A DNA stretch of 64,000 nt. Source: Hyphomicrobiales bacterium. Its GTDB lineage: Bacteria; Pseudomonadota; Alphaproteobacteria; Rhizobiales; Aestuariivirgaceae. Where the stretch lies: assembly GCA_016185245.1 (NCBI GenBank), contig JACPNZ010000041.1:157224-221223 (forward strand), in the 5' to 3' direction. Shown one piece after another: positions 16,242 through 24,710 of the stretch. The notes below the pieces were generated by a model. The model was not told where the DNA came from and ran no database searches. It saw only the letters and a list, made by a program, of their open reading frames with translations. The translations under genes were made by a program, and so were the position numbers. How positions within the stretch are numbered: position 1 is the stretch's first letter; each line of letters begins with the position of its first letter.

Positions 16242-17438
16242 CTAGGACCGCCCCATCGCCTGCTTGAGATCGCCGATCAAGTCATCAACGTCCTCGAGCC
16301 CCACGGAGAGGCGCACCATGCCGTCGGTAATGCCCATAGAGGCGCGCGCCTCGGCCCCGATGTTGCGGTGGGTGGTCGAGGCGGGATGGGTCATCAGCGA
16401 TTTGACATCGCCGAGATTGTTGGAAATGTCGATGATCTCGAGATGGCGCAAAAGGTCGAAGGCCTTCTTCTTGCCGCCCTCGACTTCGAAAGTCACCATG
16501 GTGCCGCCGAGCGTCATCTGCTTGCGGCATAATGCGGCCTGCGGATGACTGTCGAGATGTGGATAGATCACCCGCGTGACACCCTTGAGGCCCGCCAGCA
16601 CCCCGGCAATACGAAGCGCAGCTGCACTCTGGGCCTCGACCCGGAGCTTCAGCGTCTCGAGCCCCTTCAGCAACAGCCAGGCATTGAACGGCGAGATCGA
16701 CGGACCGGTGTGACGGAGAAACGGCTTGAGCAGGTCCTCCTTGAACTTCCTGGTCGAGACGATGGCACCGCCCAGGACGCGGCCCTGCCCGTCCATGTGC
16801 TTGGTGCCGGAGTAGACGATCACATCGGCGCCATAGGTGAGCGGCCGCTGCAAGACCGGTGTGGCAAAGACATTGTCGACCACGACATTGGCGCCGGCCG
16901 TCTTGGCGAGGTCGCACACCGCGGCAAGATCGATCACTTCCAGCGTCGGGTTCGACGGGGTTTCCAGGAACACGCATTTGGTGTCCCTGGTGATTGCCGC
17001 CTTCCAGGCCTTCATGTCCTTGCCGTCGACCAGCGTGGTCTTGATGCCGAAGCGCGGCAGGATGGCGGTGACGATCTGGAAGCAGGAGCCGAAGAGTGCC
17101 CGGGAGGACACCAGGTGATCGCCGGCCTTCAATTGGCAGGCGAGCGCCCCAAACACCGAGGCCATGCCGGAGGCCAGCGCATAGCAGGCTTCGGCCCCTT
17201 CCAGCAGGGCGAGACGCTCCTCGAACATGGTGACGGTCGGATTGCCATAGCGGCCATAGACATAGCCGTCATCCTCGCCGGCAAAGCGCTTCTCGGCGGT
17301 CTCCGGCTCGTCATAGACAAAACCGGAATTGAGATAGAGCGCCTCCGAGGTCTCGCCGAAGGGCGAGCGGTGCAGCCCGCCGCGCACGAGCTTGGTGGCA
17401 TCGCCCCAGCGGGCGGGGTTCGGCTTGTTCTTCTTCAT
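16242..17438 (-). CDS. metZ: O-succinylhomoserine sulfhydrylase
   Basis: A 398-residue PLP enzyme of the Cys/Met metabolism family, making homocysteine directly from O-succinylhomoserine and sulfide. Seen are [20 protein letters not shown], the phosphate-binding [28 protein letters not shown] and the PLP lysine in [15 protein letters not shown]. The C-terminus [14 protein letters not shown] is typical of this group. The assignment to MetZ rather than cystathionine gamma-synthase rests on overall similarity and the rhodanese neighbour. The ATG at 17438 was chosen; it follows the rhodanese stop by four bases, and a longer frame to 17549 overlaps that gene. Confidence 0.88.
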   Translation of the reverse strand: MKKNKPNPARWGDATKLVRGGLHRSPFGETSEALYLNSGFVYDEPETAEKRFAGEDDGYVYGRYGNPTVTMFEERLALLEGAEACYALASGMASVFGALACQLKAGDHLVSSRALFGSCFQIVTAILPRFGIKTTLVDGKDMKAWKAAITRDTKCVFLETPSNPTLEVIDLAAVCDLAKTAGANVVVDNVFATPVLQRPLTYGADVIVYSGTKHMDGQGRVLGGAIVSTRKFKEDLLKPFLRHTGPSISPFNAWLLLKGLETLKLRVEAQSAAALRIAGVLAGLKGVTRVIYPHLDSHPQAALCRKQMTLGGTMVTFEVEGGKKKAFDLLRHLEIIDISNNLGDVKSLMTHPASTTHRNIGAEARASMGITDGMVRLSVGLEDVDDLIGDLKQAMGRS

Positions 17439-17442
17439 GATG

Positions 17443-17844
17443 TCAGCTCTGAACCCAGGGAAGACCGGCGGCCTTCCAGCCGCCGACGCTGCCGCGATGG
17501 CCCTGGGCGTCCTTGTTGCCTTCAAAACCTTCGGCGACATTCCAGGCATTGCTGAAGCCGGCCTGGGTCAGCGCCGAGGCGGCCGAGGCCGAGCGTGCGC
17601 CGGACCGGCAAATGCACAGAATTTCGGTGTCCTTGGGCAGGCCCATCTGCTCGATCTCGGCGACGAACTGGCCGTTCACCTGCATCGCCGGAAACACCTG
17701 CCAGGACAGCCGGATCAGGCGTTCGACGGCGGGAACGCCGACGAATACCCATTCCGGCTGGGTACGCACATCGATGAGCACGGCGGCGGCATTGCTTTGC
17801 AGCCGCTGAAACGCCTCGGCCGGCGAAACGTCACCCTGATGCAT
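17443..17844 (-). CDS. Rhodanese-like domain protein
   Basis: A 133-residue single-domain rhodanese. The active-site loop is CRSGARS, so it has the persulfide-forming Cys and a six-residue loop suited to sulfur transfer. VLIDVRTQPEWVFVG is the conserved CH2A-type start, and the protein ends in GGWKAAGLPW as rhodaneses do. The ATG at 17844 was chosen; the frame stays open to 18096 inside the neighbour. It ends four bases before metZ, so the two are cotranscribed and probably coupled in supplying sulfur for homocysteine synthesis (inference). Confidence 0.9.
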   Translation of the reverse strand: MHQGDVSPAEAFQRLQSNAAAVLIDVRTQPEWVFVGVPAVERLIRLSWQVFPAMQVNGQFVAEIEQMGLPKDTEILCICRSGARSASAASALTQAGFSNAWNVAEGFEGNKDAQGHRGSVGGWKAAGLPWVQS

Positions 17845-17860
17845 GGACAGTCCGTTCTTT

Positions 17861-17883
17861 CTTTCGAACGTTCTAATCGAAAG
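17861..17883. promoter_or_regulatory. Inverted repeat upstream of rhodanese-metZ
   Basis: CTTTCGA (17861-17867) and TCGAAAG (17877-17883) form a perfect 7-bp inverted repeat. It overlaps a second palindrome, GAACGTTC (17866-17873). The element starts 17 bases upstream of the rhodanese start codon, a position suited to an operator. The factor is unknown. Confidence 0.3.
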
Positions 17884-17924
17884 CCCGGTGCCCCGCAAAG
17901 GAAAAGCTAGACTGGTCCGATGCT

Positions 17925-18230
17925 TCAATGCTTCCTGGTCGAGAAATCGGCCACCACTTCGCCCGATACCGGATCGGTGACGCCGAGGCCGCCGCCCAAA
18001 TCCTCGAGCAGTCCGCGGATTCGGTCCAGAATGGGGGTCATCTGCGGCCGGGCGGCAACAATACTGTCGAACTTGTCCCACTTGCCGACCATGCAATAGG
18101 TGCGCTCGCCGGTCTTGATCAAGGCCGCGTCGATCATGCCGGGAAGGTTCTGAAGATTGTTGTGGGCTTCGACGAAAGCCTTTTCCTGGCCCGGCTTCAC
18201 CTTGAAACGCACGACATTGTAAGCGGTCAT
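17925..18230 (-). CDS. Small antibiotic-biosynthesis-monooxygenase-like protein
   Basis: A 101-residue protein with the layout of the dimeric alpha-beta barrel (ABM-like) fold: an N-terminal strand YNVVRFKVKPGQEKAFVEAH, a helix and the strand TYCMVGKWDKFDSI. No catalytic residue can be assigned and no cofactor motif is visible. It lies 80 bases before the rhodanese gene on the same strand; a palindrome between them argues for a separate metZ promoter. Function unknown. Confidence 0.6.
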   Translation of the reverse strand: MTAYNVVRFKVKPGQEKAFVEAHNNLQNLPGMIDAALIKTGERTYCMVGKWDKFDSIVAARPQMTPILDRIRGLLEDLGGGLGVTDPVSGEVVADFSTRKH

Positions 18231-18394
18231 GGCATCCTCCGTTGCTAATCCCCTATCTGAGCATCATACGCCCTTTCACGCCGCCCCGGAAGCCGGGTGA
18301 AAACGTGGCCCTGCCCCTTGAGACAGGCTGGCGCTTCCCGCCGCGGCCTTCCGGCTGTTAGAACAATTGATCGTCTGAGCCGGAGTGATCCTGC

Positions 18395-20854
18395 ATGTCC
18401 AAGTCCCTGCCCCAACGCGCCGATGTGGTCATCGTCGGCGGCGGCATCGTCGGTGCCTCGATCGCCTATCATTTGACCAAGGAAGGCATCACCAACACGG
18501 TGCTGCTGGAGCGGAAGCAGCTCACTTCCGGGACGACCTGGCACGCGGCGGGCCTGGTCGGCCAGCTCCGTGCCTCGCGCAACCTGACCGAGCTCGCCAA
18601 ATATACCCCCGGCCTGTTCGAGGGCCTTGAGAAGGAAACGGGCCAGGCCACCGGCTTCAAGCAGAACGGCTCGATCTCGATTGCCCTTTCCGAGGGTCGC
18701 TTCGAGGAGCTGAAGCGCGGCGCCTCCATGGCCCGGAACTTCGGTCTCGCCGTCGAGGTGATCACGGCCGCCGAAATCGAGGCGCGGGTTCCGCACTACA
18801 ACATGGAGAATGTGGTGGGCGGCGTGTTCCTGCCTAAGGATGGCCAGGTCAATCCGATCGACGTTACCCAGGCCCTGGCCACCGGGGCCCGCTCGCGCGG
18901 CGCCAAGGTGTTCGAAAACACCAAAGTGACGCGCATCATCGTCGACAAGGGTGCCGCGGTGGGTGTTGAGACAACCGACGGCACCATCATGTGTGACAAG
19001 GTGGTGATCGCCGCCGGCATGTGGTCGCGCGAATTGGGGCGCTCGATCGGCGTCAATATTCCGCTCCATGCTTGCGAGCACTTCTACATCGTCTCCGAGC
19101 CCATCGCCGAGTTGCCGCGCAACATGCCGGTGGTTCGAGTGCCCGACGAATGCACCTACTACAAGGAGGACGCCGGCAAGCTGATGGTCGGCGCCTTCGA
19201 GCCTAGGGCCAAGCCCTGGGGTGGTGGTGGCATCGACGAGGAACACGCCTTCGTCACCCTGCCCGAGGACATGGACCATTTCGAGCCGATCCTGGCGGCG
19301 GCCATCAACCGCGTGCCGCTGCTCGAGACCGCCGGCATCCAGCTCTTCTTCAACGGCCCCGAAAGCTTCACGCCTGATGTGCGCTACTATCTGGGCGAAG
19401 CCCCGGAAGTGAAGAACTGCTATGTGGCGACCGGCTTCAATTCGATCGGCATCCAGTCCTCGGGCGGGGCCGGGCTGGTGCTCGCCTCCTGGATCAAGAA
19501 CGGCCACCCGCCGATGGACGTCACCGCCATGGACATCCGCCGCATCCACCCCTTCCAGTCGGTGCGTGAATATGTGCACGACCGGGTCAGCGAAAGCCTC
19601 GGCCTCCTCTATGCCATGCACTGGCCCTATCGCCAGGCCGAGACGGCGCGCGGCGTCAGGCGCTCGCCCATTCATCAGTACACCAAGGATCTGGGGGCGG
19701 TCTTCGGCGAAGTGAACGGCTGGGAGCGGCCCAACTGGTACGCCCGCGACGGTGTCAATCCGGAATATGAGTATAGCTACGGCCGGCAGAACTGGTTTCC
19801 CTGCGCCGAGTATGAAGCTAAGCGGCTGATGAGCGATTGCGCCTTCTTCGACCAGGCGAGTTTCGCCAAGTTCTCGGTCGAGGGCCGCGATGCTTGCGCC
19901 GTGCTGAACCGCGTCAGCGCCAACAACGTCGATGTCGAGCCGGGCCGCATCGTCTACACCCAGTGGCTCAACCAGCGCGGCGGCATCGAGGCCGATCTGA
20001 CGGTCACGAGGCTTTCCGAAGATCGTTTCATGGTGGTGACCGGTGCGGTGCCGCAGGTGCGCGACATGGCCTGGTTGAAGCGCCACACGCCGGAGGACGG
20101 CCACTGTGTAGCTACCGATATCACTTCGGGGACGCCGATGATCGCCGTCATGGGGCCGAAATCGCGCGCGCTTCTGGAAAAACTCTCGGGCGCCGATCTC
20201 TCCAACGCTGCCTTCCCCTTTGGCACGTCGAAAGAAATCGAAATCGGCTATGCGCGGGTCATGGCCAGCCGCATCACCTATGTGGGCGAGCTTGGCTGGG
20301 AGCTTTACATTCCGGCGGAATTTGCAGCCCATGTGTTCGAGCGCCTGTGGGCGGCGGGCCAGGATTTCAGCCTCACCCCGGCCGGCATGCACACTATGAA
20401 CAACTGCCGCATGGAGAAGGCCTATCGCCACTGGGGTCATGACATTTCCGACGAGGAAACCCCGGTCGAGGCGGGTCTCGGCTTCGCAATCGCCTGGGAC
20501 AAGAAAGGCGGCTTCATCGGCAAGGAGGCACTGGAGAAACAGCGCACCCGCAAGGTTCAACCCAAGCGCCTGGTCTGCCTAGCGCTCGCCGACACTTCGG
20601 ACAAAGCGCCGATGATCTATCACGAGGAACCCATCTACCGGGATGGCATGATCGTCGGCTCCACCACCTCCGGCGCCTGGGGCCATCGGGTGAACCTCTC
20701 CCTCGGCCTGGGCTATGTGAAGGATGAAGCGGGCGTCACCCGGGAGTGGATCGAGGCCGGCACTTGGGAAGTGGAACTCGCCTGGAAACGCTATCCGGCC
20801 AAGGTGCAGTTGCAGAGCTTCTATGACCCCAAGGGCGAAAGGATAAAGGCGTGA
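18395..20854 (+). CDS. FAD-dependent dimethylglycine/sarcosine dehydrogenase-like protein with GcvT domain
   Basis: An 819-residue fusion of an N-terminal FAD-dependent DAO-type oxidoreductase and a C-terminal GcvT/aminomethyltransferase-like folate-binding domain. The dinucleotide fold is VVIVGGGIVGASIAYHLTKE (11-30). TSGTTWHAAGLVG places His50 where dimethylglycine and sarcosine dehydrogenases bind FAD covalently. The second half contains the GcvT-type AYRHWGHDISDEETPVEAGL and SGAWGHRVNLSLGLGYV. The family oxidatively demethylates N-methyl glycines and passes formaldehyde to tetrahydrofolate. The exact substrate is open. No betaine- or sarcosine-pathway neighbours occur, so the gene stands alone. 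Confidence 0.88.
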   Translation: MSKSLPQRADVVIVGGGIVGASIAYHLTKEGITNTVLLERKQLTSGTTWHAAGLVGQLRASRNLTELAKYTPGLFEGLEKETGQATGFKQNGSISIALSEGRFEELKRGASMARNFGLAVEVITAAEIEARVPHYNMENVVGGVFLPKDGQVNPIDVTQALATGARSRGAKVFENTKVTRIIVDKGAAVGVETTDGTIMCDKVVIAAGMWSRELGRSIGVNIPLHACEHFYIVSEPIAELPRNMPVVRVPDECTYYKEDAGKLMVGAFEPRAKPWGGGGIDEEHAFVTLPEDMDHFEPILAAAINRVPLLETAGIQLFFNGPESFTPDVRYYLGEAPEVKNCYVATGFNSIGIQSSGGAGLVLASWIKNGHPPMDVTAMDIRRIHPFQSVREYVHDRVSESLGLLYAMHWPYRQAETARGVRRSPIHQYTKDLGAVFGEVNGWERPNWYARDGVNPEYEYSYGRQNWFPCAEYEAKRLMSDCAFFDQASFAKFSVEGRDACAVLNRVSANNVDVEPGRIVYTQWLNQRGGIEADLTVTRLSEDRFMVVTGAVPQVRDMAWLKRHTPEDGHCVATDITSGTPMIAVMGPKSRALLEKLSGADLSNAAFPFGTSKEIEIGYARVMASRITYVGELGWELYIPAEFAAHVFERLWAAGQDFSLTPAGMHTMNNCRMEKAYRHWGHDISDEETPVEAGLGFAIAWDKKGGFIGKEALEKQRTRKVQPKRLVCLALADTSDKAPMIYHEEPIYRDGMIVGSTTSGAWGHRVNLSLGLGYVKDEAGVTREWIEAGTWEVELAWKRYPAKVQLQSFYDPKGERIKA

Positions 20855-20888
20855 ACGGTGCCCGACAGGGTGGATAATCGCCCCTTCC

Positions 20889-22017
20889 CTACTCGATATC
20901 CGCAACCGCCTCGCCGCCGCCCTTGATGCGGTGGGCGAGCGAGGCCTGGATGAAGTCGTCGAGATCGCCATCCAGGACCGCTGACGGGTTGGTCGAGGTG
21001 AAGCCGGTGCGCAGGTCCTTTACCAGCTGATAGGGCTGCAGCACATAGGAGCGGATCTGGTGGCCCCAGCCGATGTCGGTCTTCTTGGCGTTGGCCGCGT
21101 CGATCTTCTCCTGCTGCTTCTGCAGTTCCATTTCGTAGAGCCTGGCCTTCAGCATCTTCCAGGCGGTGGCACGGTTCTTGTGCTGGGAACGCTCGGCCTG
21201 GCAGGCGACGATGATGCCGGACGGCATGTGGGTAAGGCGCACCGCCGAGTCGGTGGTGTTGACATGCTGGCCGCCGGCGCCACTGGCCCGGTAGGTATCG
21301 ACCTTCACATCGGCCTCGTTCACCTGGATGTCGATTTCGTCGTCGACCACCGGATAGGCCCACACCGAGGCGAAGGACGTATGGCGCCGGGCATTCGAGT
21401 CATAGGGCGAAATGCGCACCAGCCGATGCACGCCCGACTCGGTCTTGAGCTTGCCATAGGCATTGTGGCCCTTGATCTCGAGGGTGCACGACTTGATGCC
21501 GGCCTCTTCGCCAGGGTGCTCGTCGAGCACCTCGACCTTGAGCCCCGTGCGATTGGCCCAGCGCGTGTACATGCGCATCAGCATCAGGGCCCAGTCCTGG
21601 CTTTCGGTGCCGCCGGCGCCGGCATTGATCTGCAAATAGCTGTCGTTGCCGTCGGCCTCACCCGAGAGCAGCGTTTCAAGCTCGCTCTCGGCCACCTCGT
21701 GGCGGAGCTCCTGCAAGGCCTTTTCGGCCTCGCCGACGACCGCCTGGTCGCCCTCCATCTCGCCCAGCTCGATGAGCTCGCGATTGTCGGAAATCGTTTG
21801 TTCGAGGCGCAGGACCGTCTTGATCCGGATATCCAGATCCTGGCGCCTGCGCATCACCTCCCGGGCCTTCTGCGGATCGTTCCAGATCGCCGGGTCCTCG
21901 GCCTTGGCGTTCAGTTCCGCCAGGCGTTTCAGCGCCGCATCCCAGTCAAAGATGCCTCCTCAGCAGTCCGATGGACTGCTGCATTTCATCGACCAGATTG
22001 GCGATTTCGGCGCGCAT
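20889..22017 (-). CDS. prfB: Peptide chain release factor 2, with programmed +1 frameshift
   Basis: RF2 reads UGA and UAA stops. The complete gene needs a +1 frameshift. An ATG at 22017 opens a 23-codon frame ending CTT TGA (TGA at 21948-21946). Slipping one base after CTT reads GAC and enters the long frame, which ends at 20889. The product is 375 residues, the usual RF2 length. The GGQ motif is in [18 protein letters not shown]. The stop-reading loop is SPY (in [12 protein letters not shown]), where E. coli has SPF. Without the frameshift the conserved N-terminus would be lost; the later ATG at 21857 gives only 322 residues. Confidence 0.96.
21945..21981 (-). promoter_or_regulatory. prfB recoding site with an upstream hairpin
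   Basis: On the minus strand the order is CAGCAGTCC-ATC-GGACTGCTG (21981-21961), AGGAGG (21960-21955), CAT, CTT (21951-21949), TGAC (21948-21945). AGGAGG three bases before CTT TGA C is the classical internal Shine-Dalgarno stimulator of RF2 frameshifting. The preceding 9-bp perfect stem with a three-base loop is not part of the textbook signal. Confidence 0.9.
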
Positions 22018-22047
22018 GAGTCTCCGTCTTTCGCTATTGCGGTGGGC

Positions 22048-24588
22048 TCAATAGAGGCCACCGGCCCCTGTCGTCAACCCGTCGCCGCCGCCGGCGGCAT
22101 CGCCGGTACCGGGCAGCGGCGCCAGCGGCTGCGGTTCCTGCGGCAATGGCTGGGGCGGCACCAGGGTGACGCCATCGGCCGACGGCGGAATATCGGCGCT
22201 TACCATGTCGCCGCCGATCACCTTGGTCGACTCGGGCGGCTCGTCGCCGGGCTTGAAGGCCTCGAGGATGACCCCGTCGGTACCGAAGATCGCCCGCTTG
22301 CCGGTCTTGGCGTCGATCGGCACCAGTTCGATGGCGCGCGGCACCCGGAAGGGTGTCGCCGCCTTGTCGCGCAGCGCCAGGCGCATGAAGTCGGCAACGA
22401 TGGGGGCGGCGAGCTCGCCGCCGGTGCGTTTCTTCCCCATCGGCTTGGGATTGTCGAAGCCGACATAGGCGCCGACGGCGAGATCGGGGGTGAAGCCGAT
22501 GAACCAGGCGTCCTTCTCCTCGTTGGAGGTGCCGGTCTTGCCGGCCACCGGCTTGCCCACGGCCAGGAGCTTCTTGCCGGTGCCGCGCTGGACGACACCT
22601 TCCATCATCGAGGTGATCTGGTAGGCGGTATAGGGGTTCATCACCTGCTCGCGCACGTCGAGAAGCTCGGGCTCCGGCGCGTTGGGATCGTAGCGATCGG
22701 CCTTGCAGGCCGAGCAGTCGCGCCGGTCGTGGCGGAAGATGGTGCGGCCGAAGCGGTCCTGCACCCGGTCGATCAGGGTTGCGTCGATCTTCTTGCCGCC
22801 ATTGTCGATCATCGAGTAGGCGGTGACCATCTTGATCAGCGTGGTCTCGCCCGCTCCCAGCGCCATGGCGAGTTGCAGCGGCAGGCGCTCGTAGATGCCG
22901 AGGCGCTGGGCCAGGTCGGCGATCTTCACCATGCCGAGCTCGGCGGCCAACCGCACCGTCATCACGTTGCGCGACTGCTCGATGCCGCGACGGAGCGTCG
23001 AGGGCCCGAAATACTTTTCCTGGTAATTCTTCGGCTTCCAGGTCTCGCCGTTGGGCATCTTGAATTCGATCGGCGCATCGAGCACCACCGAGGCCGGTGT
23101 AAAGCCGTTGTCGAGGGCGGCGGCATAGACGATGGGCTTGAACGACGAGCCCGGCTGGCGCATCGCCTGCACGGCGCGATTGAACTGGCTGCGGCCATAG
23201 GAGAAGCCGCCGACCAGCGCCAGCACCCGGCCGGTATGCGGGTCCATGGCGACAAGCGCCCCCTCCACATCGGGCACCTGCACCAGATGCCACTGGGCGG
23301 GATCCTTGCTGGGCGCCACATAGACGACGTCTCCCGCTGTCAGCACTTCGGTTGCGGCCTTGATCTCGGGGCCGAGTTTAGTGCCGTCGTCATAGGCCCT
23401 GGCCCATTGCAGGAGGGCCAGCGGCACCGTGACCCGCTCACGGTCGGCCGGCAGGGTTCCATCGGCCTTGCGGCGCGGTTGCAGGCCGACCACCGCCTGG
23501 GTTTCGCTCACCTCGAGAACCACGCCGATGCGCCAGGGGGCGACGTCATCCGGCACGCTGCGATTGGCGATGACGGCGCCCCAGTCGCCGGAGACGTCGA
23601 TCTTGTCGATCGGGCCGCGGTAGCCGCGCTTGCGATCGAAGGCGATGAGGCCGCGGGCCAGGGCCTGGCGGGCGAAGATCTGCAGCTTGGGATCGAGCGT
23701 CGTCCGGACCGACAGGCCGCCGGTGTCGAGCTTGTCCTTGCCGTAGATGTCGACGAGTTCGCGGCGTACTTCCTCGGCGAAGCTCTCGGCGGCAAACAGC
23801 TGGGCCCCGAAGGGCCGCGGATTGACTTCGAGCGGCTTGGCCTGGGCCGCCTTCATCTCGGCGTCGGTGATGTAGCCGTTGTCGAACATTTGGGTCAGCA
23901 CCCAGTTGCGCCGCTCGATGGCGCGCTCGCGCTGCTTGAACGGGTGATAGTTATTGGGCCCCTTGGGAAGAGCTGCGAGGTAGGCTATCTCCTCGAGGGA
24001 AAGCTGGTCGAGTGACTTGCCGAAATAGTTGAGCGAGGCCGCCGCCACCCCGTAGGAATTCAGCCCGAGAAAGATCTCGTTGAGATAGAGCTCGAGAATC
24101 TGGTCCTTGCTGAAGGCCTGCTCAATGCGCTGGACGAGGAGCGCCTCCTTGACCTTGCGCAGCATCGAGCGCTCGTTGGTGAGCAGGAAGTTCTTGGCCA
24201 CCTGCTGGGTGATGGTCGAGGCCCCGACGATCTGGCCGCGGCCGGTGAGCTTGACCTCGACATAGCGGATACCGGCGGAGGCTATGCCCATCCAGTCGAG
24301 GCCACTGTGCTGGAAGAAGGTCTTGTCCTCGGCCGAGATGAACGCCTGAATGAGCTGCTTCGGCATCTGGTTCACCGGCACGAACAGACGGCGCTGCTCG
24401 GCGTATTCAGCCAGCAGCGAACCGTCGGCGGCGTGAATGCGGGTCATCACCGGCGGCTCGTACTGGGCCAGCTGCTTGTAGTCGGGAAGATCGCGCGAGA
24501 CGTTCCAGATGACATAGGCCACGCCGACGGCGGCGCCGACGAACAGCATGAAGCCTACTGCGAAAATCCATCCGAGAAAGCGAAACAT
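22048..24588 (-). CDS. mrcA: Penicillin-binding protein 1A (bifunctional)
   Basis: An 846-residue class A PBP that polymerises and cross-links peptidoglycan. An N-terminal membrane anchor (about 5-30) precedes the GT51 transglycosylase, with catalytic Glu87 in SAEDKTFFQHSG and the GASTITQQVAKN motif. An OB-like insert follows. The transpeptidase has SSFK with Ser481 as nucleophile, QSRNVMTV and AGKTGTSNEEKDAWF. The C-terminal tail is Pro/Gly-rich. The ATG at 24588 starts at the anchor; a longer frame adds 19 residues of doubtful value. It lies between amiC and prfB on the minus strand. Confidence 0.96.
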   Translation of the reverse strand: MFRFLGWIFAVGFMLFVGAAVGVAYVIWNVSRDLPDYKQLAQYEPPVMTRIHAADGSLLAEYAEQRRLFVPVNQMPKQLIQAFISAEDKTFFQHSGLDWMGIASAGIRYVEVKLTGRGQIVGASTITQQVAKNFLLTNERSMLRKVKEALLVQRIEQAFSKDQILELYLNEIFLGLNSYGVAAASLNYFGKSLDQLSLEEIAYLAALPKGPNNYHPFKQRERAIERRNWVLTQMFDNGYITDAEMKAAQAKPLEVNPRPFGAQLFAAESFAEEVRRELVDIYGKDKLDTGGLSVRTTLDPKLQIFARQALARGLIAFDRKRGYRGPIDKIDVSGDWGAVIANRSVPDDVAPWRIGVVLEVSETQAVVGLQPRRKADGTLPADRERVTVPLALLQWARAYDDGTKLGPEIKAATEVLTAGDVVYVAPSKDPAQWHLVQVPDVEGALVAMDPHTGRVLALVGGFSYGRSQFNRAVQAMRQPGSSFKPIVYAAALDNGFTPASVVLDAPIEFKMPNGETWKPKNYQEKYFGPSTLRRGIEQSRNVMTVRLAAELGMVKIADLAQRLGIYERLPLQLAMALGAGETTLIKMVTAYSMIDNGGKKIDATLIDRVQDRFGRTIFRHDRRDCSACKADRYDPNAPEPELLDVREQVMNPYTAYQITSMMEGVVQRGTGKKLLAVGKPVAGKTGTSNEEKDAWFIGFTPDLAVGAYVGFDNPKPMGKKRTGGELAAPIVADFMRLALRDKAATPFRVPRAIELVPIDAKTGKRAIFGTDGVILEAFKPGDEPPESTKVIGGDMVSADIPPSADGVTLVPPQPLPQEPQPLAPLPGTGDAAGGGDGLTTGAGGLY

Positions 24589-24672
24589 CGGCCGGGTTCG
24601 GTCCCCTTCATCAGCCTTGCGGCACAAACACGCGGCATGCCCCATAACACATCAGAGTGCTGGCAACAGGAA

Positions 24673-24691
24673 ATTCGGGTAGGACCCGAAT
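24673..24691 (-). promoter_or_regulatory. Hairpin between amiC and mrcA
   Basis: ATTCGGGT (24673-24680) and ACCCGAAT (24684-24691) form a perfect 8-bp stem with a three-base loop in the 122-base gap after the amiC stop. No U-run follows, so it is more likely an mRNA processing or stability element than a terminator. It would separate the expression of two peptidoglycan enzymes. Confidence 0.4.
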
Positions 24692-24710
24692 GTGGCCGAT
24701 GAGGGGCGGT

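Noticed and set aside
18245..20560. 771-codon minus-strand frame opposite the dimethylglycine dehydrogenase-like gene
   Set aside because: It mirrors a recognised gene in a GC-rich sequence, where antisense frames stay open because stop codons are rare. It shows no recognisable domain.
21646..24015. 789-codon plus-strand frame across prfB and mrcA
   Set aside because: It is antisense to two recognised genes and has low-complexity composition without domains.
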